Source: Clostridium_AD sp050717535 (GTDB lineage Bacteria; Bacillota; Clostridia; Clostridiales; Clostridiaceae). Taken from it: DNA of 64,000 bases. The DNA lies in NCBI RefSeq assembly GCF_050717535.1, contig NZ_JBOITM010000067.1, positions 1 through 64,000 on the forward strand, read 5' to 3'. Each line of letters begins with the position of its first letter. Within the stretch, counting starts at the first letter, position 1. The notes under the pieces were generated by a model. It ran no database searches. It worked only from the letters and a program-made list of their open reading frames with translations, and was not told where the DNA came from. The position numbers and the translations under genes are program-made. Positions 51,574 through 61,085 of this stretch are shown one piece after another.

Positions 51574-54132
51574 ATGTTTAACTTTGTTGTAAATGGGAAT
51601 AAGGCTAGTACTAGTGAAGATAAAAAATTACTGACTTACTTAAGAGAAGATATGAATTTAACATCAGTTAAAAATGGATGTTCTGAGGGTACCTGTGGAG
51701 CCTGCATGGTTTTAGTTGATGGTGTAGCTAAAAAATCGTGTGTATTAAAAACAAGTAAACTTGAAGAAAAAAGTATTATAACCATTGAAGGTCTAACAGA
51801 CCGAGAAAGAGATGTATATGGATATGCGTTTATGGAATCAGGTGCAGTTCAGTGTGGCTTTTGTACTCCAGGAATGGTTATAAGTGCAAAGGGTCTTATT
51901 GATAAGGTAGAAAATCCCACCGAAGAACAAATAAAAAATGCATTGAAAAATAATATCTGTCGTTGTACTGGATATGTAAAAATAATTGATGCTGTAAGGC
52001 TAGCTGCAAAAATATTCAGAGAAAATACAGAGGTGCCTGAAGCTACTTGTAGTGCATTAGTAGGAGAAAAATTAAATAGAATTGATGCAATGGACAAAGT
52101 TCTTGGCACAGCAGAATATGTAGATGATATGCGTATAGAAGGTTTGATTTATGGTGGAGCGGTTAGAAGTAAATATCCACGTGCATTGGTAAAGAGTATT
52201 GACGTAAGCGCGGCTAAAAAGTTACCGGGTGTTTATGCAGTAGTAACAGCAGATGAACTTCCAGGAAATAAAAAAGTTGGGCATATAGTAAAGGATTGGG
52301 ATGTGTTAATACCAGTGGGAAGCATAACCCATTGCATAGGAGATGCCATAGTTTTAATAGCTGCTAGAACTCATGAAATATTAGAAGAGGCTATATCTTT
52401 AGTAAATATTGATTTTGAGGAATTAATACCGGTTACTTGCCCTAAGGATGCGCTGAAATCTGATGCACCAAAGTTACACGCAAATGGCAATTTACTAGTA
52501 ACTGAGAAATTACAGTTCGGTAATGCAGACAAATATATAAAAGAGTCAAAATATGTAGCATCACATATATATAATACACCATTTACGGATCATGCTTTTT
52601 TAGAAACAGAAACATCAATTGCTCGACCAGATGGTGATGGTGGAATAATAATATATTGCGCAGATCAAGGAATTTATCAAACTAAAAAGGAATGTAGCGA
52701 AGCTTTAGGAATAGACCCAAGTAAAGTAAGAGTTATAGGTAAAATAGTTGGTGGTGGTTTTGGAGGAAAAGAAGATATGAGTGTTCAACATCATGCTGCA
52801 ATTCTTGCCTATATATCAAATAAACCTGTAAAATTTGCATTAGGTCGTAGTGGAAGTATAATGGTACATCCCAAACGCCATGCCATGGAGATGGAATTTA
52901 CAACTTCATGTGATGAAAATGGTTATTTGACTGCTATGAAAGCTAGAATAACAGCGGATACAGGAGCTTATGCTTCACTAGGTGGTCCAGTACTTCAAAG
53001 AGCATGTACTCATGCGGCAGGTCCGTATAATTATCATAATATCGATATAATTGGAAAAGCAGTATATACAAACAATCCGCCAGCTGGAGCATTTAGAGGC
53101 TTTGGAGTACCGCAGAGTTGCTATGCAACAGAAAGCAATTTAAATGAGCTTGCAAAAATGGTAGGAATAACGGCTTGGGAGATAAGATATATAAATGCCA
53201 TTAGACCAGGTCAAGTATTGCCTAATGGTCAAGTTGCAGATCCATCAACATCTCTTGTGGAAACACTAGATGCTGTAAAAGAAGTTTGCGAAGAGTATCC
53301 TAAAGCAGGAATATCTTGTGGTATGAAAAACAGCGGACTTGGAGTAGGAATTCCCGATGTTGGTCGTTGTAAATTAATTATAAAGGATGGTATCATATAT
53401 ATTCACTCCAGTGCATCTTGTATTGGTCAAGGGCTTGGAACTATATTAACGCAAATAGTATGTGAAACTCTTAATATTTCACAGGATAAAGTTGGTTATG
53501 TAACACCAGATACTTTAACTTGTCCTGATGCTGGAAATACAACGGCTTCACGTCAAACCTTATTTACAGGTGAAGCAACTAAAAGGGCAGCTGTAAAACT
53601 TCTTGATACACTAATTTATCAAACCTTAGAAAACTTAGATGGTGAAGAATTTTATGGAGAATTTAAAGGGATAACCGATAAAATGAACTCAAGTAAAGAA
53701 AACCCTGTAAGCCATGTAGCTTACGGCTATGCTACTCATGTTGTTATGTTGAATGATGAAGGCAGACTTGAAAAAGTTATTGCGGTTCATGATGTTGGGA
53801 CTCCAATAAATCCTAAAAATATTGAAGGGCAGATTGAGGGTGGTGTTGTTATGAGTCTTGGATATGCATTAACAGAAGATTATCCACTTATAAATAGTGT
53901 ACCCACTGCAAAATTTGGAACACTAGGACTTTTTAAAGCAACACAAATTCCCAAAATAGAAACAATTATAGTAGGCAGGGGCAATACGAACCTTGCTTAT
54001 GGAGCTAAAGGAATAGGAGAGATATGCTCCATACCTACAGCGCCTGCTGTGGCTGGTGCATATTATAACTATGATGGAGAGTTCAGAACAAGGCTACCTC
54101 TTGCCAATACACCATATAGTAAGAAAAAATAA
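51574..54132 (+). CDS. xdhD: selenium-dependent xanthine dehydrogenase (fused Fe-S and Mo subunits)
   Basis: 852 residues from ATG 51574, with GGAG 8 nt upstream; GTG 51565 overlaps that site. Residues 1-155 carry both [2Fe-2S] motifs (CSEGTCGACMVLVDG and CGFCTPGM...CRCTGY). The rest is a Mo-cofactor subunit with KIVGGGFGGKED, GAFRGFGVPQ, SCIGQGLGT and the active-site glutamate in GAKGIGEICSIPTAP. SDMH enzymes carry a labile selenium ligand on Mo. The accessory genes yqeC, mocA, yqeB and xdhC follow. There is no separate FAD subunit, so YgfK may supply the flavin. Confidence 0.92.
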   Translation: MFNFVVNGNKASTSEDKKLLTYLREDMNLTSVKNGCSEGTCGACMVLVDGVAKKSCVLKTSKLEEKSIITIEGLTDRERDVYGYAFMESGAVQCGFCTPGMVISAKGLIDKVENPTEEQIKNALKNNICRCTGYVKIIDAVRLAAKIFRENTEVPEATCSALVGEKLNRIDAMDKVLGTAEYVDDMRIEGLIYGGAVRSKYPRALVKSIDVSAAKKLPGVYAVVTADELPGNKKVGHIVKDWDVLIPVGSITHCIGDAIVLIAARTHEILEEAISLVNIDFEELIPVTCPKDALKSDAPKLHANGNLLVTEKLQFGNADKYIKESKYVASHIYNTPFTDHAFLETETSIARPDGDGGIIIYCADQGIYQTKKECSEALGIDPSKVRVIGKIVGGGFGGKEDMSVQHHAAILAYISNKPVKFALGRSGSIMVHPKRHAMEMEFTTSCDENGYLTAMKARITADTGAYASLGGPVLQRACTHAAGPYNYHNIDIIGKAVYTNNPPAGAFRGFGVPQSCYATESNLNELAKMVGITAWEIRYINAIRPGQVLPNGQVADPSTSLVETLDAVKEVCEEYPKAGISCGMKNSGLGVGIPDVGRCKLIIKDGIIYIHSSASCIGQGLGTILTQIVCETLNISQDKVGYVTPDTLTCPDAGNTTASRQTLFTGEATKRAAVKLLDTLIYQTLENLDGEEFYGEFKGITDKMNSSKENPVSHVAYGYATHVVMLNDEGRLEKVIAVHDVGTPINPKNIEGQIEGGVVMSLGYALTEDYPLINSVPTAKFGTLGLFKATQIPKIETIIVGRGNTNLAYGAKGIGEICSIPTAPAVAGAYYNYDGEFRTRLPLANTPYSKKK

Positions 54133-54195
54133 ATGTAGATTATTGTTCATTGTTAACTAAAATAAATAAGTTAGCAGTGGGCTAGTTTAAATTAA

Positions 54196-54247
54196 ACATA
54201 TTCAAAAAAATAACTAGTATACTCACTAGTTATTTTTTTGAATATGT
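54196..54247 (+). terminator. strong hairpin between the dehydrogenase and yqeC
   Basis: A perfect 23-bp stem (54196-54218 with 54225-54247), core ATAACTAGT...ACTAGTTAT, with a seven-T run inside the 3' arm. It probably ends the ssnA-ygfK-xdhD unit, or reduces read-through into the accessory genes. Confidence 0.85.
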
Positions 54248-54264
54248 AATGAGTAGGTGATATT

Positions 54265-54999
54265 ATGAAATTAAGTAATTATATTGGTCTAGTGAAAAAA
54301 GATATTTTATCTATTGTCGGGGCAGGTGGGAAAACCACCATGATGTTTAAACTTGCGCAGGAGCTTAGAGGTGGTAGCAAGATTTTAGTAACCACAACCA
54401 CAAAGATATACCATCCATCATTAGATAGATATGATTTTATATGTACTGATAAAAAAGATTTTTTTAAATACTCTAGTATGAATGAAGATGGAATTTATGT
54501 ATTAGGAGTAGGTATTAATGATGAAAATAAAATATTAGGACTAAGCATAAAAGACTTACATGATTTAGCACTACATTTTGACTATATTGTAATAGAAGCA
54601 GATGGAGCAAAGAAAAAACAACTAAAAGCCTGGAATGAATTTGAACCAATAATCTATTGTAAAACCACAAAAACTATAGGTATAATAGATATACATTCAT
54701 TAGGAATGTTAATCAATGAAGACAATATTCATAGAAGTAAAATATTTTGTGAAATAACTGGTGCACATGAGGGCGAAATCGTTAATCTTAAATATTTAAC
54801 TGAGCTAATTTTGAATCCTAAAGGATTGTTTAAGGGAGCGAAGGGTCAGCTAATATTATATATCAATAAAGTAGAAGAGCCCAATGATTTAATACTGGCC
54901 AAGTCATTAGTTGAGGAAATAAAGTTGAATTCTAGAACGTTAATAGATAACGTAATCATTGGAAGTCTAAAAACGAACACTTATTACAATATAGTATGA
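54265..54999 (+). CDS. yqeC: YqeC, selenium-cofactor/SDMH accessory protein
   Basis: 244 residues. It has an N-terminal P-loop IVGAGGKTTMMFKL and a later VIEADGAKKKQLKAW, characteristic of the YqeC family. That family occurs only with SDMH enzymes and is believed to help make or insert the labile selenium-molybdenum centre. It heads a tight accessory set, YqeC-MocA-YqeB-XdhC. Start ATG with GTAGGTGATATT upstream. Confidence 0.9.
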   Translation: MKLSNYIGLVKKDILSIVGAGGKTTMMFKLAQELRGGSKILVTTTTKIYHPSLDRYDFICTDKKDFFKYSSMNEDGIYVLGVGINDENKILGLSIKDLHDLALHFDYIVIEADGAKKKQLKAWNEFEPIIYCKTTKTIGIIDIHSLGMLINEDNIHRSKIFCEITGAHEGEIVNLKYLTELILNPKGLFKGAKGQLILYINKVEEPNDLILAKSLVEEIKLNSRTLIDNVIIGSLKTNTYYNIV

Positions 55000-55045
55000 A
55001 ATTTAGTAAATTAAAATTTAGTTAAGCGCGAAAGCAGGTGATATA

Positions 55046-55642
55046 ATGAGTATAAGTGCAATAATATTAGCAGCGGGGTACTCAAGGAGAATGGGAAAGA
55101 ATAAGCTTCTTTTAAAATATAGAGGCAAATCACTCATAGAGCACACTATTGAGACTATTGAAAAATGTGGGTTTTCAGAGATTATTCTTGTAGGTAGGAA
55201 TAAAAAAATAATAGAAATTGGGAATAGATATGGTTTAGTGGTTGTAAAAAATCAAAATGCTGATAAAGGAATAAGTGAATCTATAAAATTGGGTGTAATT
55301 CATGCTCAAAAAACTGATGGGTATATGTTTTTTACGGCAGATCAACCTTTTTTAGATGAAAATACAATAAAACAATTAACCCATGAGTTCACAGAAAATT
55401 ACAATTATATATTTGTTCCAAAGTGTGATGTCAGACTTGGGAATCCTGTTATATTTCCATATATTTTTAAAGGCGAATTTTTGAAATTGCAGGGGGATGT
55501 TGGTGGGAAAATAATAATAAATAAAAATTTAGATAAAGTTAGATTTATAGAAATAAATGATAGTTGGCAACTATTTGATGTTGATACTAATGAAAATTAT
55601 GAGTATATTTTAAAACTGGAGGAAAATAATGAATATGTTTAA
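55046..55642 (+). CDS. mocA: molybdenum cofactor cytidylyltransferase
   Basis: 198 residues, nucleotidyltransferase fold. It has ISAIILAAGYSRRMGKNKLL (the NTP-binding signature with the Lys), then FFTADQPFLDE with the metal-binding Asp, and KCDVRLGNPVIFP. It makes molybdopterin cytosine dinucleotide (MCD), the cofactor form used by xanthine dehydrogenases. Its end overlaps yqeB by 14 nt. Start ATG with GCAGGTGATATA upstream. Confidence 0.9.
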   Translation: MSISAIILAAGYSRRMGKNKLLLKYRGKSLIEHTIETIEKCGFSEIILVGRNKKIIEIGNRYGLVVVKNQNADKGISESIKLGVIHAQKTDGYMFFTADQPFLDENTIKQLTHEFTENYNYIFVPKCDVRLGNPVIFPYIFKGEFLKLQGDVGGKIIINKNLDKVRFIEINDSWQLFDVDTNENYEYILKLEENNEYV

Positions 55643-56447
55643 TGATATTGCGGTTATACGTGGCGGAGGAGATTTGGCATCTGGTACAATTCAAAAACTG
55701 TATAGAAGTGGATTTAGGGTATTGGTTTTAGAAGTAGCAAAGCCTACTTGCATTAGACGAAGTGTTTCTTATAGTGAAGCTGTGTATGAAAAAGAAATAG
55801 AGATAGAAGGAATTACAGCTGTACATGTAGGATGTTTAAGCGAGATAGAAAATGCTTGGATTAATAAAAAAATTCCAGTAATTGTAGATGAGGAGGGTAA
55901 ATATATTAAAAGTATAAAACCTAAAATTTTAGTTGATGCTATTCTTGCTAAGAAAAATATGGGAACAACAATAGATATGGCAGATATAACTATTGCTCTT
56001 GGACCTGGATTTACAGCAGGGAAAGATGTTGATATTGTAATAGAAACTAAAAGAGGGCATAACGTAGGTAGACTTATTTTTACTGGTAAAGCTATAGAAA
56101 ACACAGGAATTCCAGGAAATGTTATGGGGTACTCTAAAGAAAGAGTTATACATTCGGATAGTGCTGGAGTAATGAAGAATATTGTTGATATTGGCGCTAT
56201 AGTTAAAAAGGATGAGGTTATTGCTTATATAGGAGAAAACCCAGTAAAAGCAACAATGTCAGGGTTACTCAGAGGAATTTTACGTGATGGAAGTACTGTA
56301 CCTGTGGGATTTAAGATTGCAGATATCGATCCAAGGGAGTCAGAAAAAATGAATTGTTATACTATTTCTGATAAAGCAAGAAATATAGCTGGAGGAGTAT
56401 TAGAAGCAATATTATATTTGAAAGATAGCAAAAGTAAGGAGGTATAA
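55629..56447 (+). CDS. yqeB: YqeB, selenium-dependent molybdenum hydroxylase accessory protein
   Basis: 272 residues. The N-terminal AVIRGGGDLASGTIQKLYRS resembles a dinucleotide-binding loop. VLEVAKPTCIRR, LGPGFTAGKDVD and KRGHNVGR follow, then a C-terminal part with GLLRGILRDG. The family is a marker of SDMH systems and is linked to selenium delivery; its biochemical role is unproven. GGAGG lies 6 nt before ATG 55629, inside the end of mocA. Confidence 0.9.
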   Translation: MNMFNDIAVIRGGGDLASGTIQKLYRSGFRVLVLEVAKPTCIRRSVSYSEAVYEKEIEIEGITAVHVGCLSEIENAWINKKIPVIVDEEGKYIKSIKPKILVDAILAKKNMGTTIDMADITIALGPGFTAGKDVDIVIETKRGHNVGRLIFTGKAIENTGIPGNVMGYSKERVIHSDSAGVMKNIVDIGAIVKKDEVIAYIGENPVKATMSGLLRGILRDGSTVPVGFKIADIDPRESEKMNCYTISDKARNIAGGVLEAILYLKDSKSKEV

Positions 56448-56451
56448 AACT

Positions 56452-57261
56452 ATGGAAGAGAGAATTCTAAAGGATATTTATGAAAGTTTGGCAAAAGGGC
56501 ACAAGGTAGCTTTAGTAACTATTACAGATATAAAGGGGTCTACTCCAAGAAAAAAAGGTTCCATTATGGCAGTTTGGGAAGATGGTAGCATTAAGGGAAG
56601 TATTGGCGGAGGAAATATTGAGTATGCAGTTATAGAAAAAACTATAGAATGTATAAAAAAAGATACTGATAAAGAATTTGAATTTCAGTTGACTGATGAA
56701 GGTGAATTACATATGCAGTGCGGAGGAGATGCTACTTTATTTGTTAAGGTATTTAAGCCTAGACCAAAACTTCTTATTATAGGGGCAGGGCATATAGGAG
56801 TAGAGATTTTTAAACTAGCAAGGATACTAGATTTTTATACTGTAATATTTGATGATCGGGAAGAATTTGCAAATGAAAAGCATTTTGAGGGAGCAGATGA
56901 AATAATTGTAGGGGATATTGGTGAGAAGGTTTCACAGTATCCTATTGATAAAAGCACCTATATTATAATAGTAACAAGAGGTCATAAATGTGACGCAGAT
57001 GCACTTAAGGTTACTGCACAGTCTAATGCTTCATATATTGGAATGATTGGAAGTCGGAAAAAGACTGAATTTGTTATGAAGAATCTTCTAAGTGAAGGAA
57101 TTGCAAGGGAATCACTTGAAAGAGTATATGCACCAATAGGAATTAACATCTCTTCGGAGGAGCCAAATGAAATTGCTTTTGGAATTATGTGTGAAATATT
57201 ATTGGTTAAAAATAATGGTTCGCTGCAAAATTTAAAAGACGTAAAAAAAATAAATTTTTAG
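56452..57261 (+). CDS. XdhC/CoxI-family molybdenum insertion/sulfuration factor
   Basis: 269 residues. The N-terminal XdhC part has GSTPRKKGSIMAVWEDG and GGGNIEYAVIEK. The C-terminal Rossmann part has LLIIGAGHIGVEI, VTRGHKCDADALK and GMIGSRKKTEFV. Such proteins bind MCD and load the sulfurated or selenated cofactor into xanthine dehydrogenase. It is 4 nt after yqeB in the accessory set. Start ATG with AGGAGGTATAAA upstream. Confidence 0.9.
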   Translation: MEERILKDIYESLAKGHKVALVTITDIKGSTPRKKGSIMAVWEDGSIKGSIGGGNIEYAVIEKTIECIKKDTDKEFEFQLTDEGELHMQCGGDATLFVKVFKPRPKLLIIGAGHIGVEIFKLARILDFYTVIFDDREEFANEKHFEGADEIIVGDIGEKVSQYPIDKSTYIIIVTRGHKCDADALKVTAQSNASYIGMIGSRKKTEFVMKNLLSEGIARESLERVYAPIGINISSEEPNEIAFGIMCEILLVKNNGSLQNLKDVKKINF

Positions 57262-57290
57262 ATGTACTATACTAAATAGAGGTGACTAAT

Positions 57291-58313
57291 ATGAAAAAAA
57301 TACCTGTAAAAGAAGCAGTTGGATCGGTTTTATGTCATGATATTACTCAGATCATTCCAGGAGTACTAAAGGACATAGCCTTTAAAAAAGGTCATATAAT
57401 TGTAGAAGAAGATATACCAGTTTTGCTTTCCATAGGAAAAGAGAATCTATTTGTATGGGAGAAAAAAGAAGGATATCTTCATGAAAATGATGCAGCAGAA
57501 AGGCTAAGAGCACTTACAGCAGGAGTTGGATTAACCTTTAGCGAAGTAAAAGAAGGTAAAATTAATTTTATAGCAGCTTATGATGGGCTTCTTGTAATTA
57601 ATACGGAATTATTACTTAAGCTTAATTGTTTAGGGGAGATAATTTTAGTTACACTTCACAATAACTATCCTATAAAGAAAGGACAAAAGGTTGCGGGAAC
57701 AAGGGTTATACCTCTTGTTATTGATGAGAAAAAAATAAAAAAAGCAGAGAAATTGATAGGGGATTCGAAAATTATAAGTATTATTCCCTATACAGCAATG
57801 AAAGTTGGAATTGTAACTACAGGTAGTGAGGTATATCACGGTAGAATAAAAGATGCTTTCGGTCCGGTGATAAGAAGAAAAGTAGAGGAATATGGTTGTG
57901 AAGTACTTGGACAAGTCATACTTTCTGACGATGAGGAAAAAATAACAGCAGCAGTGGATACATGGATTGACAAGGGGTGCGATATGGTAATTTGCACAGG
58001 GGGCATGTCAGTAGACCCTGATGATGTTACTCCAGCAGCAATTATAAAAACGGGAGCGGAGCTTATAACTTATGGCTCACCGGTACTTCCGGGAGCAATG
58101 TTTTTATTGGCTTATAAAGGAGATATTCCAATTTTAGGCCTTCCAGGATGCGTAATGTATAGCAAGACAACAGTATTTGATTTGGTTTTACCTAGGATTC
58201 TTGCAAGGGAAAAATTGAGCTTCATTGATATTGCAAGGTATGGACATGGTGGTCTTTGCATGGAATGCGAAGAGTGTAGATATCCTAATTGTAACTTTGG
58301 AAAGGGATTTTAA
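57291..58313 (+). CDS. molybdopterin-binding (MoeA/MogA-like) protein with Cys-rich tail
   Basis: 340 residues from ATG 57291, with GAGGTGA upstream. It has a short N-terminal region that is not a full MoeA. A MoCF/MogA-type molybdopterin-binding domain (about 170-310) follows, with GIVTTGSEVYHGRI, VICTGGMSVDPDDVTP and GLPGCVMYSKTTVFD. It ends with a Cys cluster, GLCMECEECRYPNCNFGKGF. It probably handles molybdopterin for the two xanthine dehydrogenases. The tail (CxxCxxC...C) suggests a metal or selenium site not found in ordinary MoeA. Confidence 0.82.
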   Translation: MKKIPVKEAVGSVLCHDITQIIPGVLKDIAFKKGHIIVEEDIPVLLSIGKENLFVWEKKEGYLHENDAAERLRALTAGVGLTFSEVKEGKINFIAAYDGLLVINTELLLKLNCLGEIILVTLHNNYPIKKGQKVAGTRVIPLVIDEKKIKKAEKLIGDSKIISIIPYTAMKVGIVTTGSEVYHGRIKDAFGPVIRRKVEEYGCEVLGQVILSDDEEKITAAVDTWIDKGCDMVICTGGMSVDPDDVTPAAIIKTGAELITYGSPVLPGAMFLLAYKGDIPILGLPGCVMYSKTTVFDLVLPRILAREKLSFIDIARYGHGGLCMECEECRYPNCNFGKGF

Positions 58314-58475
58314 GTCAAACTGTGTCTGAAAATTCATTTAAATTGTTTTTAGTTAAAATATGTTTTGTTTTTATTTTCTTTGTTATGTAATTTTTTTTAA
58401 TATTTGTAAATATTATATTGGTACAAGTGAAAAAAGCAAATGCAAAATTATAATGCAAAAGGAGTGGGTCTATTC

Positions 58476-59735
58476 ATGGATTTATTACATGAAAATAAAA
58501 TACAAGCTATTTTTCCTAAAAACAAGCATGCGGATAAAAAGGGGAATTATCCAGGCTTTTTATGTAGAGAACAACTTGAAAAGGTAAAAGCTTTTCATGA
58601 AACAATTAGTGCTTACAATGTTACACCACTAGTGGAACTTAAAAGTTTGGCTAGAGAGCTTGGTGTAAAAAGTATTTTTGTTAAGGATGAATCTAAAAGG
58701 ATAGATTTAAATTCTTTTAAGATGTTAGGTGCATCCTATGCTATTGGTAAGTTTTTATGCCAAAAATTAGATGTAGATATAGAAGATATAAGTTTTGAAG
58801 ATTTAAAATCTCCTGAGCTGCGTAAAAAAATTGGTGAAATTACATTTGTTACCTGTTCAGATGGCAACCATGGCAGGGGAGTAGCATGGACCGCTAAACA
58901 ACTAGGTCAAAAGGCAGTAGTATATTTGCCAAAGGGTACAGCCTTTAGACGGGTACAAGCTATTAAAGATTTAGGTGCAGAGGCTATAGTAACAGATTTA
59001 AACTATGATGATACTGTTAGATATGCCTTGCAAAAGTCTCTGGATAATTGCTGGCAAATGGTTCAAGATACATCTTGGGAAGGCTACACTGAAATACCAA
59101 TGTGGATAATGCAGGGGTACTCTGCTATGGGATATGAGGCTTTCGGGCAACTGCATAATTTAGGAATTGAAAAACCAACTCACGTTTTTCTACAGGCAGG
59201 GGTAGGAGCTATGGCTGGAGGGGTACTTGGAGCATATGTTAATTTATATAAGGGAGAGCATCCTATAGTAACAATTATGGAGCCTACAAATGCGGCTTGT
59301 ATGTTTAAGTCTGCATCTATTAATGATGGTAAACCTCATAAGGTAGAAGGATCCCTTCACTCTATTATGGCAGGACTTGCTTGTGGTGAAGCTATCCCTA
59401 TGGGATGGGAAATAATACGGGATTTTGCATATTGTTATTGTACTTGTCCTGATTATGTAACTGCAAGAGGTATGAGAATTCTTGCGAGTCCCCTAGGACA
59501 AGATAAAAAGATTGTTTCAGGAGAATCTGGGGCTGTTGGCACAGGCTTATTGTCTATTCTTATGCAAAAAAAATATACAGAGTCTATAAGAAAACAGCTT
59601 AAATTAGATAAAAATTCTATTGTATTATTATTTAGTACAGAAGGAGACACGGATCCTGTAAATTATAGAGATATACTTTGGGATGGTATGTATGAATTGC
59701 CATGTCTTGATTGTGAGCCACATATAAACAAATAG
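58476..59735 (+). CDS. dpaL: 2,3-diaminopropionate ammonia-lyase, copy 2
   Basis: 419 residues from ATG 58476, with AAAGGAGTGG upstream. The PLP lysine is K82 in LNSFKMLGASYAIG. TCSDGNHGRGVAWTA, AGVGAMAGGVL and SGESGAVGTG are conserved. It is clearly homologous to YgeX at 45637 but far from identical, so it is an old paralogue, perhaps with a different amino-acid substrate or regulation. It is followed 29 nt later by the hydantoinase-like gene. Confidence 0.9.
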   Translation: MDLLHENKIQAIFPKNKHADKKGNYPGFLCREQLEKVKAFHETISAYNVTPLVELKSLARELGVKSIFVKDESKRIDLNSFKMLGASYAIGKFLCQKLDVDIEDISFEDLKSPELRKKIGEITFVTCSDGNHGRGVAWTAKQLGQKAVVYLPKGTAFRRVQAIKDLGAEAIVTDLNYDDTVRYALQKSLDNCWQMVQDTSWEGYTEIPMWIMQGYSAMGYEAFGQLHNLGIEKPTHVFLQAGVGAMAGGVLGAYVNLYKGEHPIVTIMEPTNAACMFKSASINDGKPHKVEGSLHSIMAGLACGEAIPMGWEIIRDFAYCYCTCPDYVTARGMRILASPLGQDKKIVSGESGAVGTGLLSILMQKKYTESIRKQLKLDKNSIVLLFSTEGDTDPVNYRDILWDGMYELPCLDCEPHINK

Positions 59736-59764
59736 CATTATAAAGAGAGGAGAAGATGTAGTAG

Positions 59765-61075
59765 ATGTTTGATTTAGGTATTGTAAATGGAAGAATATAT
59801 ATAGAAGGGCAATGGTATGAAGGAAATCTATATATTAAAGATGATAAAATATCAACAATTTCTCGCGTAGCATTAGAAGCCAAAGAAGAATATGATGCAA
59901 AGGGAAGGGATGTATTACCAGGTTTTATTGATCCTCATGTGCATTTTGATCTTGATTGCGGAAAAAACACTTCAGTAGATGATTTCTATAATGGTTCAAA
60001 AACTGCAGCTTTTGGTGGCATTACAACATATATTGATTTTTTAGATCCAGTAAAAAATAATGAAGCCTTAAAAAAGGCTTACACTCTAAGGAGATCATTG
60101 GCTGAGGATAGTGTCATTGATTATGCATTTCATGCAACTATTGCTGGATTAGATGAAGAACCCGTTAGTTTTATGAATGAAGCTAAAACACTCGGAATCC
60201 CTACAATAAAACTATTTACCACCTATTCAAGTTCGGGTAGACGTACAAATGATAGAACTATAGACAAGCTTTTAAGAAACACTAAAGAAACAGGGACTCT
60301 TCTACTAGCACATTCAGAAAATGATGGGATAATACTAGAAGGTGAGAAAATACATGTCATGCAGCATGAAAGTGCAAGACCTGCAATAGCAGAAATAAGT
60401 GAGGTTATAAAGCTTGCTGAAATGACTAAATATAGAGATGGAAGAATGTATATTGTGCATACAAATTGTGGGACAACTGTTGAGAGACTTAAGGAAAACT
60501 ATAAGTCTATTCTCAATAAGGATTTTATTCTTGAAAGTTGTCCGCATTACTTTATTTTTTCTTCAGCTAAGTATCTACAGAGAAATGGGTATTTATACAC
60601 AATGACACCACCTCTTCGAAGTGATAGAGAAGTGAAAAAATTAAATAATCAAATAGATAATATTTTTACAATAGGCACGGATCATTGCCCATTTAATTCC
60701 ACTGAAAAAAACAGAGAATTTGTTGATGAAATCCCTATGGGGGTAGGAGGAGTGGAATATTCTTTTCCATTAATGTATGCTAAGTTTGGGGAAAAAATAA
60801 TTGATAAGTTTACGAAAAATCCTGCCATTATACATGGATTGTATCCCAGTAAAGGAACTTTACTTCCAGGAACGGATGCAGATATAGTTGTGTTTGATCA
60901 GAATGCACATTATATTATAAAAGATAATCATTCAAATGTGGATTACAATATGTACAGTGATATGGAGGTAACCGGAAAGGTTTGCTCAACCATTGCTAAG
61001 GGTAAATTTGTAGTTAAAGATGGTGTATTTATGGGTGGACAGGGTGAGTATTTGAGCCGTGAACTTAAATATTAA
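59765..61075 (+). CDS. hyuA: dihydropyrimidinase/hydantoinase-like cyclic amidohydrolase
   Basis: 436 residues. The metal motif is GFIDPHVHFDL. The lysine in TIKLFTTYSS is the expected carboxylated bridging residue. LLAHSENDG, IVHTNCG and the aspartate in FTIGTDHCPF complete the binuclear site. The family opens cyclic amides (dihydropyrimidines, hydantoins). In purine clusters it likely opens a ring of a reduced or oxidised purine fragment. The start at ATG 59765 follows GAGAGGAGAAG. It is the last gene of the island; a fold-back repeat follows. Confidence 0.9.
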   Translation: MFDLGIVNGRIYIEGQWYEGNLYIKDDKISTISRVALEAKEEYDAKGRDVLPGFIDPHVHFDLDCGKNTSVDDFYNGSKTAAFGGITTYIDFLDPVKNNEALKKAYTLRRSLAEDSVIDYAFHATIAGLDEEPVSFMNEAKTLGIPTIKLFTTYSSSGRRTNDRTIDKLLRNTKETGTLLLAHSENDGIILEGEKIHVMQHESARPAIAEISEVIKLAEMTKYRDGRMYIVHTNCGTTVERLKENYKSILNKDFILESCPHYFIFSSAKYLQRNGYLYTMTPPLRSDREVKKLNNQIDNIFTIGTDHCPFNSTEKNREFVDEIPMGVGGVEYSFPLMYAKFGEKIIDKFTKNPAIIHGLYPSKGTLLPGTDADIVVFDQNAHYIIKDNHSNVDYNMYSDMEVTGKVCSTIAKGKFVVKDGVFMGGQGEYLSRELKY

Positions 61076-61085
61076 TAGTTGAAAA

